52,121 nucleotides of DNA from Oscillibacter sp. GTDB taxonomy: Bacteria > Bacillota > Clostridia > Oscillospirales > Oscillospiraceae. A program made the position numbers and the translations under genes. This document shows, one piece after another, positions 16,155 through 25,292 of this stretch (positions are counted from its first letter, which is position 1; each line of letters opens with the position of its first letter). The notes below the pieces were generated by a model. It saw only the letters and a list, made by a program, of their open reading frames with translations. It made no database searches and was not told the origin of the DNA. The DNA lies in the NCBI GenBank assembly GCA_022795445.1, contig JAAWGR010000013.1:1-52121 (forward strand). Reading direction: 5' to 3'.

Positions 16155-16588
16155 GGGTAGTGTTCTCCGCCGGTGATCTGATAGCAATAATCCGTCAGCG
16201 GTTCCCGGTAAACTTCTAAATTTTTCAGTTCCTGGATATCTTCTGGGATCAAACGGTTCGCTGGGATTTCAACCTTCCGAATTTTGTGATCAAAGTCTCC
16301 GTTCAGCCAAGTGTGCCAGATTTCAATTTCATGTGCGCTTTCCAGCTGGGTTTTTAAATATTCCACAATTTCAGCCTCGCAGCCGGGTTTATAAATTTCC
16401 AAGCTGGCAAAACATGGCTTGTCCGTTGAAAGTTCCAGAACGGCATTTGTGTGCAGAACGGAAAAATTGCTGTCAAATGCGCCGCCCTCGGTTGTTCCGC
16501 GGTCCAGGTCTATAAAAACAGGCCGTTCCGATGGTTCCCAGACTTCTTCTAAAGGTGTCTCAGAAGCAAGAAAAATGTAAGCGCTCAT
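16139..16588 (-). CDS. hypothetical protein
   Basis: Unrecognised soluble, acidic protein of 149 residues without signal peptide or membrane segment. Mixed alpha/beta character; the C terminus ends in CISC. An AGGGAGG site precedes ATG 16588. It follows another hypothetical gene by 18 bases and shares its promoter. A terminator hairpin lies after its stop. Small acidic pairs like this can be immunity-type proteins, but no motif supports it. Confidence 0.6.
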   Translation of the reverse strand: MSAYIFLASETPLEEVWEPSERPVFIDLDRGTTEGGAFDSNFSVLHTNAVLELSTDKPCFASLEIYKPGCEAEIVEYLKTQLESAHEIEIWHTWLNGDFDHKIRKVEIPANRLIPEDIQELKNLEVYREPLTDYCYQITGGEHYPCISC

Positions 16589-16606
16589 ACAGTTCCTCCC
16601 TGATTT

Positions 16607-17056
16607 TTACAGCTTGATGATATCGATCAAATAATGGTCCTCGTCCCGCGAATCAAACCCTGCAATTTGTATTTGGCTGAAATCCGTGTCAATCAGCAGA
16701 AAACCGTAATGGCCAGCCTCCCATAAGGAAGGGACGGCGGAGGGCAAATTGAAGATCTTGATCCTGGCCCATACGGAGCCAATTTCATAAAAATATTCGT
16801 ATCCTTCTTGCAAATCCATCGTCTGAAGAATCCAAACGGCAATCTGTGAAGCGGAAGACCCATGCGGCAGCCGGCTGTGCGGCAGCTGCGAATAACTGCA
16901 AATCGCGGAGCAGCCTTTCCGGTACGCTTCGTTTAGCGGTATATTTGTTTCGCGTTCAAAAAGATCCAGCACTTGGATTCCTTCCAGCTTTCGCACTTTA
17001 TTTTTCGCCGCCTGCATTGCCTGCTTACGGGCGATCAGCCGCTGCCGTTCTGTCAT
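16607..17056 (-). CDS. hypothetical protein
   Basis: Unrecognised 149-residue protein. N terminus is basic and helical (about residues 1-25), the rest mixed alpha/beta with an aromatic-rich middle (EGYEYFYEIGSVWARIKIF). ATG 17056 was chosen because GAGGTGG is 4-5 bases upstream; a GTG at 17065 overlaps that site. First gene of a two-gene unit with the gene ending at 16139, driven by the minus-strand member of the divergent promoter pair at 17081-17132. Confidence 0.6.
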   Translation of the reverse strand: MTERQRLIARKQAMQAAKNKVRKLEGIQVLDLFERETNIPLNEAYRKGCSAICSYSQLPHSRLPHGSSASQIAVWILQTMDLQEGYEYFYEIGSVWARIKIFNLPSAVPSLWEAGHYGFLLIDTDFSQIQIAGFDSRDEDHYLIDIIKL

Positions 17057-17080
17057 GCATACCACCTCATTCTCACTTTT

Positions 17081-17132
17081 ATTTTACCAGAACAACCGCC
17101 CTCTTGCAATTGGTGGAGGAATTTAGTATAAT
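17081..17132. promoter_or_regulatory. back-to-back promoters sharing one -35 hexamer
   Basis: TTGCAA at 17104-17109 is its own reverse complement. To the right, 17 bases lead to TATAAT (17127-17132) for glnS; to the left, 17 bases lead to TAAAAT on the minus strand (17086-17081) for the hypothetical pair. Both promoters have ideal spacing and use the same six bases as -35, so they should compete for polymerase. Confidence 0.65.
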
Positions 17133-17167
17133 ACCCTCCATGTATTGAACACGAAAGGACGAGAGAT

Positions 17168-18850
17168 ATGGCGGACGAGATCAGACCGGCAGAAAGCCGC
17201 AATTTTATCCACACTTTCATTGAGGAGGACATCGGCCCTGGCGGACAGTATGAGGGCATGACCGTCCACACCCGTTTCCCCCCCGAGCCGAATGGTTATC
17301 TTCACATCGGCCATTGTAAGGCGTTGACCATCGATTTCGGCACAGCGGAAAAATACGGCGGGCTTTGTAACCTGCGCATGGACGATACCAACCCCACAAA
17401 AGAGGATGAGGAGTTTGTAGAGGCCATCAAAGAGGATATCCACTGGCTTGGCTTTGATTGGGGCGATCGGTTCTTCTATGGTTCCGATTATTTTGAAGAG
17501 GATTACCGTCAGGCGGAGGGTTTGATAAAAAAAGGTCTGGCTTATGTCTGCCAGCTGACGCCGGAGGAGTTCAAAGAATACCGGGGCAGTATTGGCGTAC
17601 CTGCCCGCAGCCCCTACCGTGACCGTCCAATTGAGGAAAGCCTTGATTTGTTCCGCCGTATGCGGGCTGGGGAGTTCCCGGATGGAGCCATGACGCTTCG
17701 GGCCAAGATTGACCTTGCCAGCGGCAATTTCAATATGCGGGACCCCGTGCTCTACCGCATTAACCATCTGCCCCACCATCGCCACGGGGATAAGTGGTGC
17801 ATCTATCCTATGTACGACTTTGCCCACCCCATCCAAGATGCGTTGGAAGGCATTACGCACAGCCTTTGTTCTTTAGAGTTTGAGGCCCACCGGCCGCTCT
17901 ACAACTGGGTTGTAGAGAATTGTGATTTACCTGCCAAGCCCCGCCAGATCGAGTTTGCCCGTCTGGGCATCGACCATACTGTTATGAGCAAGCGGAAGCT
18001 GCGGCGGCTGGTAGAGGAGGGGCGCGTCTCCGGCTGGGACGATCCGCGTATGCCAACGCTGTGCGGCCTGCGCCGCCGGGGCTATACTCCCCGTTCCATC
18101 CGCAATTTCTGTGAACGGATTGGCGTTGCGAAGGCGGCAAGCGTGGTAGAATACGGCTTTTTAGAGCATTGCCTCCGGGAGGACCTGAACGAAACCGCCG
18201 AGCGTGTCATGGCTGTCCTGCGGCCAATTCGTCTGACAATCACGAACTACCCGGAAGACAAAACGGAAACCGTCACCGTAGAAAATAACCCCGTAGATCC
18301 AGCCGCCGGAACGCGGGAAGTCCCATTTTCCAGGAACCTGTGGATTGAGGCCGACGACTTTCTGCCGGAACCGGTACCGAAGTATAAGCGGCTGTATCCG
18401 GGAGGCCCGGAGTGCCGTCTCAAAGGCGCATACTTGATTCGCTGTACAGGCTGTGTGCGGGACGAGGCAGGGAACATCACAGAAGTCCTGTGCGAGTACG
18501 ACCCAGAGAGCCGGGGGGGAGACCCTGCCGATGGCCGCAAAGTCAAGGGCGCGACGCTCCACTGGGTAGACGCAGCCACTGCCGCAGATGCGGAAGTCCG
18601 CCTATACAGCGACCTGTTTACAGACGCGGACCCCGACGCAGCGGAAAAAGACTTTATCGAGTGTCTGAATCCCAGCTCTCTGGAAGTGCTGACCGACTGC
18701 AAGGTCGAAGCGTCCCTCGCGGACGCGTCCGCGCCGGCGAACTTCCAGTTTCTGCGCCAAGGCTACTTCTGCCTGGATAGCAAGGATGCGAAACCGGGGC
18801 GTCTGGTGTTCAACCGCAGTGTATCCCTGAAAGATAGCTATAAAAAATAA
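17168..18850 (+). CDS. glnS: glutaminyl-tRNA synthetase
   Basis: Class I aminoacyl-tRNA synthetase charging tRNA-Gln directly. RFPPEPNGYLHIGH (residues 35-48) holds the HIGH motif; the KMSKS equivalent is VMSKRKL near 272. The C-terminal two beta-barrel anticodon-binding domain is complete. Length 560 is typical. Many Firmicutes lack GlnRS and make Gln-tRNA by GatCAB transamidation; those that have it acquired it. Promoter TTGCAA-17-TATAAT lies directly upstream; the gene is monocistronic, followed by a repeat and a terminator. Confidence 0.96.
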   Translation: MADEIRPAESRNFIHTFIEEDIGPGGQYEGMTVHTRFPPEPNGYLHIGHCKALTIDFGTAEKYGGLCNLRMDDTNPTKEDEEFVEAIKEDIHWLGFDWGDRFFYGSDYFEEDYRQAEGLIKKGLAYVCQLTPEEFKEYRGSIGVPARSPYRDRPIEESLDLFRRMRAGEFPDGAMTLRAKIDLASGNFNMRDPVLYRINHLPHHRHGDKWCIYPMYDFAHPIQDALEGITHSLCSLEFEAHRPLYNWVVENCDLPAKPRQIEFARLGIDHTVMSKRKLRRLVEEGRVSGWDDPRMPTLCGLRRRGYTPRSIRNFCERIGVAKAASVVEYGFLEHCLREDLNETAERVMAVLRPIRLTITNYPEDKTETVTVENNPVDPAAGTREVPFSRNLWIEADDFLPEPVPKYKRLYPGGPECRLKGAYLIRCTGCVRDEAGNITEVLCEYDPESRGGDPADGRKVKGATLHWVDAATAADAEVRLYSDLFTDADPDAAEKDFIECLNPSSLEVLTDCKVEASLADASAPANFQFLRQGYFCLDSKDAKPGRLVFNRSVSLKDSYKK

Positions 18851-18861
18851 CCCATGTAAAA

Positions 18862-18915
18862 GGGGTCCAGGGGGACTTGGTTCCCCTGGCGGGGGTGTGG
18901 GGGCGGAGTCCCCAC
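18862..18915. repeat. GC-rich double-hairpin intergenic element
   Basis: CCAGGGG (18867-18873) pairs with CCCCTGG (18883-18889), and GTGGGG (18897-18902) pairs with CCCCAC (18910-18915). Two adjacent GC-rich stems joined by GGGGG runs have the look of dispersed palindromic elements found between genes in gut Clostridia. Only one copy was seen in this window, so dispersal is inference. Confidence 0.45.
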
Positions 18916-18921
18916 GAAAAA

Positions 18922-18959
18922 GTCCCGGCGAGAACTGGTTTTCCAATTCTCGTCGGGAC
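18922..18959 (-). terminator. terminator of the ylxM-ffh-rpsP-khpA operon
   Basis: GTCCCGGCGAGAA (18922-18934) pairs with 18947-18959 with one G-T wobble. On the minus strand the stem is followed by TTTTTCG, as expected for a Rho-independent terminator 9 bases after the khpA stop. Confidence 0.75.
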
Positions 18960-18967
18960 CTTCCGCA

Positions 18968-19198
18968 TCAGTCTACAATATCCACCGAAACCTTCACGCC
19001 GAGCCGCTGGGCATAGGCGCGGACAACGGTCCGAATCTCCTTGGCAATGCGGCCCTGACGGCCAATCACCTTGCCCATGTCATCTGGCGCTACCCGCAAT
19101 TCCAGAGTCAGCTCCTGACTGCCCTGGACTTCCGTAACGGAAACCGCGTCGGGGTTGTCCACCAGGTTTCTGGCGATGTAGAGCAGCAAGTCCTTCAT
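18968..19198 (-). CDS. khpA: KH-domain RNA-binding protein KhpA
   Basis: Small single KH-domain protein (76 residues) that binds RNA, usually as a complex with KhpB/Jag, and affects cell division and small-RNA regulation. The GxxG loop is IGRQGR near residue 46. Position directly after rpsP (gap 15) is the standard Firmicute order. The genes that usually follow (rimM, trmD, rplS) are absent here; a terminator follows instead. Confidence 0.93.
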   Translation of the reverse strand: MKDLLLYIARNLVDNPDAVSVTEVQGSQELTLELRVAPDDMGKVIGRQGRIAKEIRTVVRAYAQRLGVKVSVDIVD

Positions 19199-19213
19199 GG
19201 CGGTCCCCCTGAA

Positions 19214-19453
19214 TTAGAGGACATCCACTTTTTTCAGCAGCGCTCTAACCGTGTCCGTGGGCTGAGCGCCAGACTTGATCCAAGCCTGTGCGCGCTCAGC
19301 ATCAATCTTGATGGCAGCAGGAGAAACGCAGGGATTGTAAGTGCCGATTTCTTCAATAAAGCGGCCGTCGCGGGGGAAACGGGAGTCGGCAACCACAATG
19401 CGATAGAAGGGAGCCTTTTTCGCGCCCATGCGGCGCAGACGAATCTTAACCAT
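19214..19453 (-). CDS. rpsP: 30S ribosomal protein S16
   Basis: S16 of 79 residues, starting [20 protein letters not shown] as in all S16 proteins, with the [13 protein letters not shown] segment. GGAGG lies 8 bases before ATG 19453. The 130-base gap to ffh has only weak hairpin potential; a separate leader or promoter there is possible but not clear. Confidence 0.97.
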   Translation of the reverse strand: MVKIRLRRMGAKKAPFYRIVVADSRFPRDGRFIEEIGTYNPCVSPAAIKIDAERAQAWIKSGAQPTDTVRALLKKVDVL

Positions 19454-19583
19454 GTGTAAACCTCCAAAAAACTTTCATTTGGTATTTTATATTTCACCTG
19501 TACGGTTGAAACCATCTTGATACAACGGGAAAGGTGTGACCCAGGGAGGCGGGCAGTTAATAGCTGTCCCTGCCTTTGCCGGC

Positions 19584-20948
19584 TTAACGGAAGCGCTTCT
19601 TGCGGCCAAAGCCATGGAGACGGGGATTTTTGATACCGCCCATCTGGGGTACACGGCCTTTTGACATCTGTTTTGTGAGCTGTTGCATCATATCGAACTG
19701 CTTGAGCAGCCGGTTTACATCCACAACTTCCAAGCCGCAGCCTGCGGCGATGCGCTTCTTGCGGCTGGCGTTCAAAATTTGTGGATTCTCACGTTCCAGA
19801 GGGGTCATAGAGAGGATGATTGCTTCCGTATGGGACATCATTTTCTCATCCAGAGAAGCCCCTTCCAACTGTTTGCCCAAGCCGCCGGGTATCATACCTA
19901 AAAGCTGGCTCAAGTCGCCCATGTTCCGGAGCTGCTGAAGCTGATCATAGTAATCTTGAAGGGTAAAGCGGTTTTTCCGCAATTTTTCCTCCAACTTGGC
20001 CGCCTGTTTTTCATCATAGGCAGCCTCCGCCTTTTCGATGAAGGAGAGCATATCGCCCATGCCCAAGATCCGGGAAGCCATACGGTCCGGATGGAACGGC
20101 TCGATCATATCCAGCTTTTCACCGGTACCTGTAAACTTAATGGGTTTGCCAGTAGCCGCACGGATGGTAAGGGCCGCGCCGCCCCGGGCGTCGCCATCCA
20201 ACTTGGTGAGGACGACGCCGTCGATACCGAGGGCTTCGTCAAAGGCGGTAGCGGCATTGACGGCATCCTGGCCGGTCATGGCGTCGACCACCAAAAGGAT
20301 TTCGTTAGGGTGGACAGCGGATTTCATCCGCTTTAATTCGTCCATCAATTCTTCATCCACGTGCAGGCGGCCTGCGGTGTCCAAAAACACCATATCGCTG
20401 CCGTGGTCTTTCGCGTGCCGAACGGCGGCTTCTGCGATCTTCACAGGGTCGCCTTGGCCCTGCTCGAAAACTGGAAGGTTCAGCTGTCCGCCAACAACTT
20501 TCAATTGTTCAATTGCGGCGGGACGGTATACGTCGCACGCAGTCAGCAGAGGACGCTTTTGGTACTGCTTCCGCATATATCCGCCTAATTTTGCCGTCGT
20601 GGTTGTCTTGCCGGAGCCTTGGAGGCCAACCATCATAACGATGGTTGGGCCGTTGTTGGCCATCGTCAGCCGGGCGTTGGAACCGCCCATGAGGTTCGTC
20701 AGTTCTTCGTTGACAATCTTGACGACCTGCTGGGCGGGGGTAAGGCTGTCCAGAACATCAGAGCCGACTGCACGCTCGGTAACGTTGGCCACAAACTCCT
20801 TCACGACTTTGTAACCGACGTCTGCTTCCAAAAGGGCCAAGCGGACTTCCCGCATGGCTTCCCGCACATCGTTTTCGGTCAAACGGCCCTTGCCCCGGAG
20901 GCGCTTGAATGCAGCGTTTAGTTTTTCGGTTAATCCTTCAAATGCCAT
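19584..20948 (-). CDS. ffh: signal recognition particle protein Ffh
   Basis: SRP54 homologue that binds signal sequences on the ribosome and targets membrane proteins with FtsY. N domain, then GTPase G domain with GLQGSGKTTTTAKL near 109-122, DTAGR near 188 and TKLDGDARGG near 246; C-terminal methionine-rich M domain with the basic end. Length 454 is typical. It starts 3 bases after ylxM stops. No 4.5S RNA gene was seen nearby. Confidence 0.97.
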   Translation of the reverse strand: MAFEGLTEKLNAAFKRLRGKGRLTENDVREAMREVRLALLEADVGYKVVKEFVANVTERAVGSDVLDSLTPAQQVVKIVNEELTNLMGGSNARLTMANNGPTIVMMVGLQGSGKTTTTAKLGGYMRKQYQKRPLLTACDVYRPAAIEQLKVVGGQLNLPVFEQGQGDPVKIAEAAVRHAKDHGSDMVFLDTAGRLHVDEELMDELKRMKSAVHPNEILLVVDAMTGQDAVNAATAFDEALGIDGVVLTKLDGDARGGAALTIRAATGKPIKFTGTGEKLDMIEPFHPDRMASRILGMGDMLSFIEKAEAAYDEKQAAKLEEKLRKNRFTLQDYYDQLQQLRNMGDLSQLLGMIPGGLGKQLEGASLDEKMMSHTEAIILSMTPLERENPQILNASRKKRIAAGCGLEVVDVNRLLKQFDMMQQLTKQMSKGRVPQMGGIKNPRLHGFGRKKRFR

Positions 20949-20951
20949 AGC

Positions 20952-21317
20952 TCATTCCCTCAATGCGTCCGCTTCCGTGCGGATCATGTTTGTCAGCTGG
21001 CTGATCCGGCGGTCATCATAATAGCGGTAGTTAATTTTCTGGATTTCCGCGGCGGAAGATACAATCGCGTCCAAGTGAACGCCGCGGGAGAGGAAGCGCT
21101 TGATGATGCCGGTTTTATCCTCGACCTCCTGCATCACGGCCTCGGCGCGGACGATCACGTCGCGAACGCCCTGGCGGGAGATCCCGGCGAGTTCCGCGAT
21201 TTCGGCAAGGGAAAGGTCTTCATTATAATAGAGGTCGAAGAACTCCTTCTGCCGTTCGGTGAGGAGTTCCCCGTAAAAATCAAAGAGCATCGTCATGCGG
21301 TAGGTTTGGTTTTTCAC
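20952..21317 (-). CDS. ylxM: YlxM-family helix-turn-helix protein
   Basis: UPF0122/YlxM protein of 121 residues, a sigma-70 region-4-like DNA-binding fold. The helix-turn-helix is SLAEIAELAGISRQGVRD (about residues 40-57). YlxM modulates the SRP system in some Firmicutes and nearly always precedes ffh. The start is GTG 21317: AAGGAGG lies 7 bases upstream and the N terminus then matches the family; the longer frame to 21392 runs through the promoter. Confidence 0.9.
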   Translation of the reverse strand: MKNQTYRMTMLFDFYGELLTERQKEFFDLYYNEDLSLAEIAELAGISRQGVRDVIVRAEAVMQEVEDKTGIIKRFLSRGVHLDAIVSSAAEIQKINYRYYDDRRISQLTNMIRTEADALRE

Positions 21318-21363
21318 GAGGCTGCCTCCTTCTGTAAAGTTCAGCGCCTTTACAACAAGGAAC

Positions 21364-21392
21364 AGTTTACAAGATTTTTTCCTGCTTGTCAA
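21364..21392 (-). promoter_or_regulatory. promoter of the ylxM-ffh operon
   Basis: Perfect minus-strand TTGACA (21392-21387), 17-base spacer, TAAACT (21369-21364). A 7-bp hairpin (TGTAAAG 21333-21339 with CTTTACA 21348-21354) lies in the short leader next to the ribosome binding site. Confidence 0.75.
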
Positions 21393-21736
21393 GGGAGAAA
21401 GTGGAAGAATTTAAAGAAACGACGAAAATTTTCTTTGTTTGCTACAAAGTATCCTATAGAAATCGGTTTGCCTGTAAAAATACATCCAAAAACTCGAAAA
21501 CTATTTCGATTGTTTCTTTTCTACTGGGTATCTGTTGTAAGATGGCGCGAGTATATCCGATATTTTCTGACAGGGAGAGGCCGTTGTCCAGAAGCTTTTC
21601 AAGCAGAAAAAGCCGGTGGATTCTGGGCCAATTTGTTTCTGCGCCCTCTGTTTTCGGACAGGCGCCTAGAAGCGGCGGCTGCTCTTCCTCCGTGTCAATG
21701 TAGTCGTAGCTGCAGTTCTCTTTGCCTATCCACCGC
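21393..21736. other. intergenic stretch without a recognised gene
   Basis: About 340 bases between the ylxM promoter and the dipeptidase promoter. One frame near its right end (about 21677 onward) reads a hydrophobic stretch without an ATG or ribosome binding site, perhaps the remnant of a small membrane gene. Other open frames show no ribosome binding site and no recognisable product. No RNA gene was seen. Confidence 0.5.
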
Positions 21737-21765
21737 TTGCGGAACAGGTCATGACATGCTATACT
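21737..21765 (+). promoter_or_regulatory. promoter of the M19 dipeptidase gene
   Basis: TTGCGG (21737-21742), 17-base spacer, TATACT (21760-21765), 41 bases before ATG 21807. Confidence 0.55.
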
Positions 21766-21806
21766 GAATCAAGATGCCCCACAAGGGCTCGAAAGGAGAT
21801 TTTTCG

Positions 21807-22763
21807 ATGGTTTTTGACGCACATTCGGATTTGCTTTGTGATGTAACCCGCTGCCGTCTGGCAGGCGAGACCCATGTGCTGGAACGACGCCACTTAGACC
21901 GTCTCCGCCAGGGCGGAGTAGAGGGTTTGGTTTTAGCCTTCTGGTACGGCAAAGGTGACAAGGACGAAATGTTCTGGAAAAATATCCCTGGTGCTGATAC
22001 GGCTGCAGCTCGATTGAAAATCATGCAGGACTGTGCGGAGGCGGAATTCGCCGAGTGTCCCTGGCTGAGCGTCGTCCACACAGAGCGGGAGGCGGCGGAG
22101 GCCCGTGCAGCGGATAGGATGTATGCATTTCTATGCATTGAGGGCATGTCTGCCATACCAGATATGGAGGGGATTGATTGCCTTGCGGATTTTGGCGTTC
22201 GGATTGCCATGCTGACATGGAACGAACAGAACCAGTTTGCCTCCGGAGCGAAGCAAGACCCCAGCCAGGGGCTGACGGCGCTGGGCCGGGAGGCTGTCCG
22301 CCGTTTGGAAGAGCGGGGGATTGTAATGGATGTATCCCACCTGAACGACGCCAGCTTCTGGGATGTGCTCAAGCTGGCCCAAGGTCCTGTGATTGCCTCC
22401 CATTCTAACAGCCGGGCCGTGTGCCCCGTGCCCCGAAACCTGACGGACGATCAGCTCCGGGCCATTCGGGACGCCGGAGGTGTAGTAGGCCTGAACGTAT
22501 GCGACAGCTTTGTCCATACCGACCAGGCAAAGCGAACGGCGGAAACGTTAGCGCTCCACGCCGCACACATTGCAGATGTGATTGGCGTGGAGCACGTGGG
22601 GTGTGGTTTTGACTTTTGTGAGTATTTTGGCCCAGGGAACGAAGGCGTCCTGAAGGATTGCAGCCATATCCCGGCGTTTTTCGACTGCTTGGAGCGTATG
22701 GGTATGAGTGCCCAGGAACGTCAGATGATTGCGTCGGAAAATTTTATGCGTGTTCTCCGGTAA
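21807..22763 (+). CDS. membrane dipeptidase (peptidase M19, renal dipeptidase family)
   Basis: Zinc-dependent dipeptidase of the M19 amidohydrolase family, 318 residues. The metal-binding DAHSDLL lies at residues 4-10; further family marks are the Glu in IEGMSA near 115, SHSNSRAVCPVPRNLTDDQL near 199 and the C-terminal GCGFDFCEYFGP. Bacterial members hydrolyse dipeptides including D-amino-acid forms. ATG 21807 follows AAAGGAG by 9 bases; the longer frame from 21774 has no site. It converges on clpC with only 7 bases between the two stops. Confidence 0.93.
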   Translation: MVFDAHSDLLCDVTRCRLAGETHVLERRHLDRLRQGGVEGLVLAFWYGKGDKDEMFWKNIPGADTAAARLKIMQDCAEAEFAECPWLSVVHTEREAAEARAADRMYAFLCIEGMSAIPDMEGIDCLADFGVRIAMLTWNEQNQFASGAKQDPSQGLTALGREAVRRLEERGIVMDVSHLNDASFWDVLKLAQGPVIASHSNSRAVCPVPRNLTDDQLRAIRDAGGVVGLNVCDSFVHTDQAKRTAETLALHAAHIADVIGVEHVGCGFDFCEYFGPGNEGVLKDCSHIPAFFDCLERMGMSAQERQMIASENFMRVLR

Positions 22764-22770
22764 AGCTGGG

Positions 22771-25254
22771 TTATTTCGTTACACATAGGGCTGGGGATTC
22801 CAGTTTTTTGACGCAGACCTGTCCTCCTTCAAGACTGAGTCCCGCTGTGTCGCCTTCCTTGAGGGTTCCGTCCAGCATCCGCTCGGCAACGGCGTCTTCC
22901 ACCTTGCTTTGGATACAGCGGCGGAGAGGACGCGCGCCGTACTTGGGATCGAAGCCCTCCTTAGCAAGTTCGGCAACGGCCTCGTCGCTGGTTTCCAGGT
23001 GCAGGCCCATACCTTCCATGCGGGCGGAAACCGTGTTCAGCATCCGCCGGGCAACCTCGCGGATATCCTCCTCGTTCAGGGAACGGAAGACAATGATATC
23101 ATCAATGCGGTTCAGGAATTCCGGCCGGAAGGTCTGGCGCAGCTCTGCCATGACAGTCTCCTTAGCCTGCTGGAATTTTTGCTTGGCATCATCCGCGCCG
23201 TCCTGGGCGTCGGAGAAGCCAAGACGGCTTCCCGCAGTGGTCAGGCTCTTTGCGCCGATGTTGCTGGTCATGACGATCACGCTGTTTTTGAAGTCTACCG
23301 TCCGGCCCTGGGAGTCGGTAATCCGGCCGTCGTCCAGGATTTGCAGGAGGATATTCCAAACATCTTCATGTGCCTTTTCGATCTCGTCAAACAAAATGAC
23401 AGAATATGGTTTCCGGCGGACTTTTTCCGTCAGCTGGCCGCCTTCGTCGTGGCCGACGTAGCCTGGAGGGGAACCGATCAGGCGGGAAACCGTATGCCGT
23501 TCCATATACTCCGACATGTCGATCCGCACCATAGCGGATTCGTCGCCGAACATAGCTTCCGCCAGGGATTTGCAGAGTTCGGTTTTGCCCACGCCTGTGG
23601 GACCAAGGAACAGGAAGGAACCAGTGGGCCGCTTGGGGTCTTTCAGGCCGACCCGGCCCCGCCGGATAGCCCGCGCCACCGCTTGGACGGCCTCGTCCTG
23701 TCCAACGACGCGCTCATGGAGAATATCTTCCATCCGCAGAAGCCGTGCGCCCTCATCCTCAGTGAGGCGGGTGACAGGGATGCCGGTCCAGCCGGATACA
23801 ACGGCGGCAATGTCGTCTGCCGTCACAGGACGGTGCTGCTGGGGGTTTTTGCGGCGCTTGTCGCGCTCGATTTCAATCTGTTCTTGGTAATCTTTTTCAA
23901 TATCCCGCAGTTTAGCAGCAGTTTCATAATCTTGATTTTGGATTGCGGCCTCTTTATCCTTAGAGAGCGCCGCAACTTTTTCCTCAAGGCTTTTCAGTTC
24001 TGGGGACAATTCTTCCTCTTCCATGCGGACACGGGAGGCAGCCTCGTCCATCAGGTCGATGGCTTTGTCCGGCAGGAAGCGGTCGCTGATATAGCGGCTG
24101 GAGAGGGTAACGGCAGCTTCCAGCGCCTCATCTGTCAGCTGGAGCTTGTGGTGGGATTCGTATTTCGGCCGCAGACCCTTGAGGATTTCCAGAGAAGCCT
24201 CCTGGCTGGGTTCGCCCACCTGGACGGGCTGGAAACGACGCTCTAAGGCGGCATCTTTCTCGATATAGCGGCGGTACTCATTCAAAGTGGTAGCGCCAAT
24301 GACGCGAATTTCACCGCGGCCCAAGGCGGGTTTGATGATGTTGGCGGCGTCCACTGCGCCCTCAGCGGAGCCCGCGCCCACAATGGTGTGCAGCTCATCG
24401 ATGAACAGGATCACGTCGCCGGAGCGGCGCACTTCTTCCAAGGCTTTTTTGATGCGTTCCTCAAATTCGCCGCGGTACTTGGTGCCGGCAACCATCCCGC
24501 TGAGGTCTAAGGACAGGATGCGCTTATCGAGAAGGTCGTCTGGCACATCCCCCATGACGATTTTACGTGCCAAGCCTTCTGCGATGGCTGTTTTGCCTAC
24601 GCCGGGCTCGCCGATGAGGCAAGGGTTGTTTTTTGTGCGGCGGGAAAGGATCTGGATAACGCGCTGGATTTCCGTGTCGCGCCCGATTACGGGGTCCAGT
24701 TTGCCTGCGCGGGCGTCGGCGGTCAGGTCGCGGGTGAACTCCCGGAGAGTTTTGTTCGGGCCGCCCTTACCGGAATCCTCTTTTGCCGCCGCCGCCTTGT
24801 TTTGGCTGCCGCGGGGAGCGTCGTTCAGTTTCTGCATGAGGGAGGAATACAGGCTGCGGGCATCCACGCCGGCGGCGCGGAGGATGCGGACGGCCATATT
24901 GTTACCCTCCCGGAGGAGTCCGGCAAGGAGGTGTTCGGTGCCAACATAATTATACTTGCCGCGGATGGAGTCCTCCATGGCGATTTCCACGACACGGCGG
25001 GCGCGGGGGGTAAGGCCCTGGGCAGGATTGCCGCCGGGGAGGCCCGCGCCGATGCTCTTTTTAATAATAGAAACGATCATGTGGTCGGTGAGACCGGCTT
25101 CCAGGAGGACCGAGTGGGCAATGCAGTTCTCCTGGCGTATAAGGCCAAGGAGGAGGTGCTCTGTACCAACGTAACCATGGCCGAGTTCACTGGCGGCCTC
25201 CTGGCTCAACCGGAGGGCTTCTTCCGCTTTTGGGCTGAATTTACGTTCATTCAT
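22771..25254 (-). CDS. clpC: ClpC AAA+ unfoldase
   Basis: Hexameric unfoldase that feeds substrates to ClpP. Two N-terminal Clp_N repeats (about residues 1-140), first AAA+ module with GEPGVGKT near 217, a middle coiled-coil/UVR-type domain around 410-470, second AAA+ module with GPTGVGKT near 555, and a C-terminal D2-small domain. Length 827 is typical of ClpC. Third gene of the ctsR-mcsA-clpC operon, so repressed by CtsR and induced by heat and protein-damaging stress. The mcsB kinase gene normally found in front of it is absent. Confidence 0.97.
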   Translation of the reverse strand: MNERKFSPKAEEALRLSQEAASELGHGYVGTEHLLLGLIRQENCIAHSVLLEAGLTDHMIVSIIKKSIGAGLPGGNPAQGLTPRARRVVEIAMEDSIRGKYNYVGTEHLLAGLLREGNNMAVRILRAAGVDARSLYSSLMQKLNDAPRGSQNKAAAAKEDSGKGGPNKTLREFTRDLTADARAGKLDPVIGRDTEIQRVIQILSRRTKNNPCLIGEPGVGKTAIAEGLARKIVMGDVPDDLLDKRILSLDLSGMVAGTKYRGEFEERIKKALEEVRRSGDVILFIDELHTIVGAGSAEGAVDAANIIKPALGRGEIRVIGATTLNEYRRYIEKDAALERRFQPVQVGEPSQEASLEILKGLRPKYESHHKLQLTDEALEAAVTLSSRYISDRFLPDKAIDLMDEAASRVRMEEEELSPELKSLEEKVAALSKDKEAAIQNQDYETAAKLRDIEKDYQEQIEIERDKRRKNPQQHRPVTADDIAAVVSGWTGIPVTRLTEDEGARLLRMEDILHERVVGQDEAVQAVARAIRRGRVGLKDPKRPTGSFLFLGPTGVGKTELCKSLAEAMFGDESAMVRIDMSEYMERHTVSRLIGSPPGYVGHDEGGQLTEKVRRKPYSVILFDEIEKAHEDVWNILLQILDDGRITDSQGRTVDFKNSVIVMTSNIGAKSLTTAGSRLGFSDAQDGADDAKQKFQQAKETVMAELRQTFRPEFLNRIDDIIVFRSLNEEDIREVARRMLNTVSARMEGMGLHLETSDEAVAELAKEGFDPKYGARPLRRCIQSKVEDAVAERMLDGTLKEGDTAGLSLEGGQVCVKKLESPALCVTK

Positions 25255-25292
25255 AGCATTTAAACTTCCTTTCTTTGGAAACGTGTTTAGGT

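Noticed and set aside
21386-21703. 105-residue open frame between ylxM and the dipeptidase
   Set aside because: No ribosome binding site, overlaps the ylxM promoter, no recognisable protein.
22909-24246. 445-residue open frame opposite clpC
   Set aside because: Antisense frame of a conserved GC-rich gene; no ribosome binding site and no recognisable domain.
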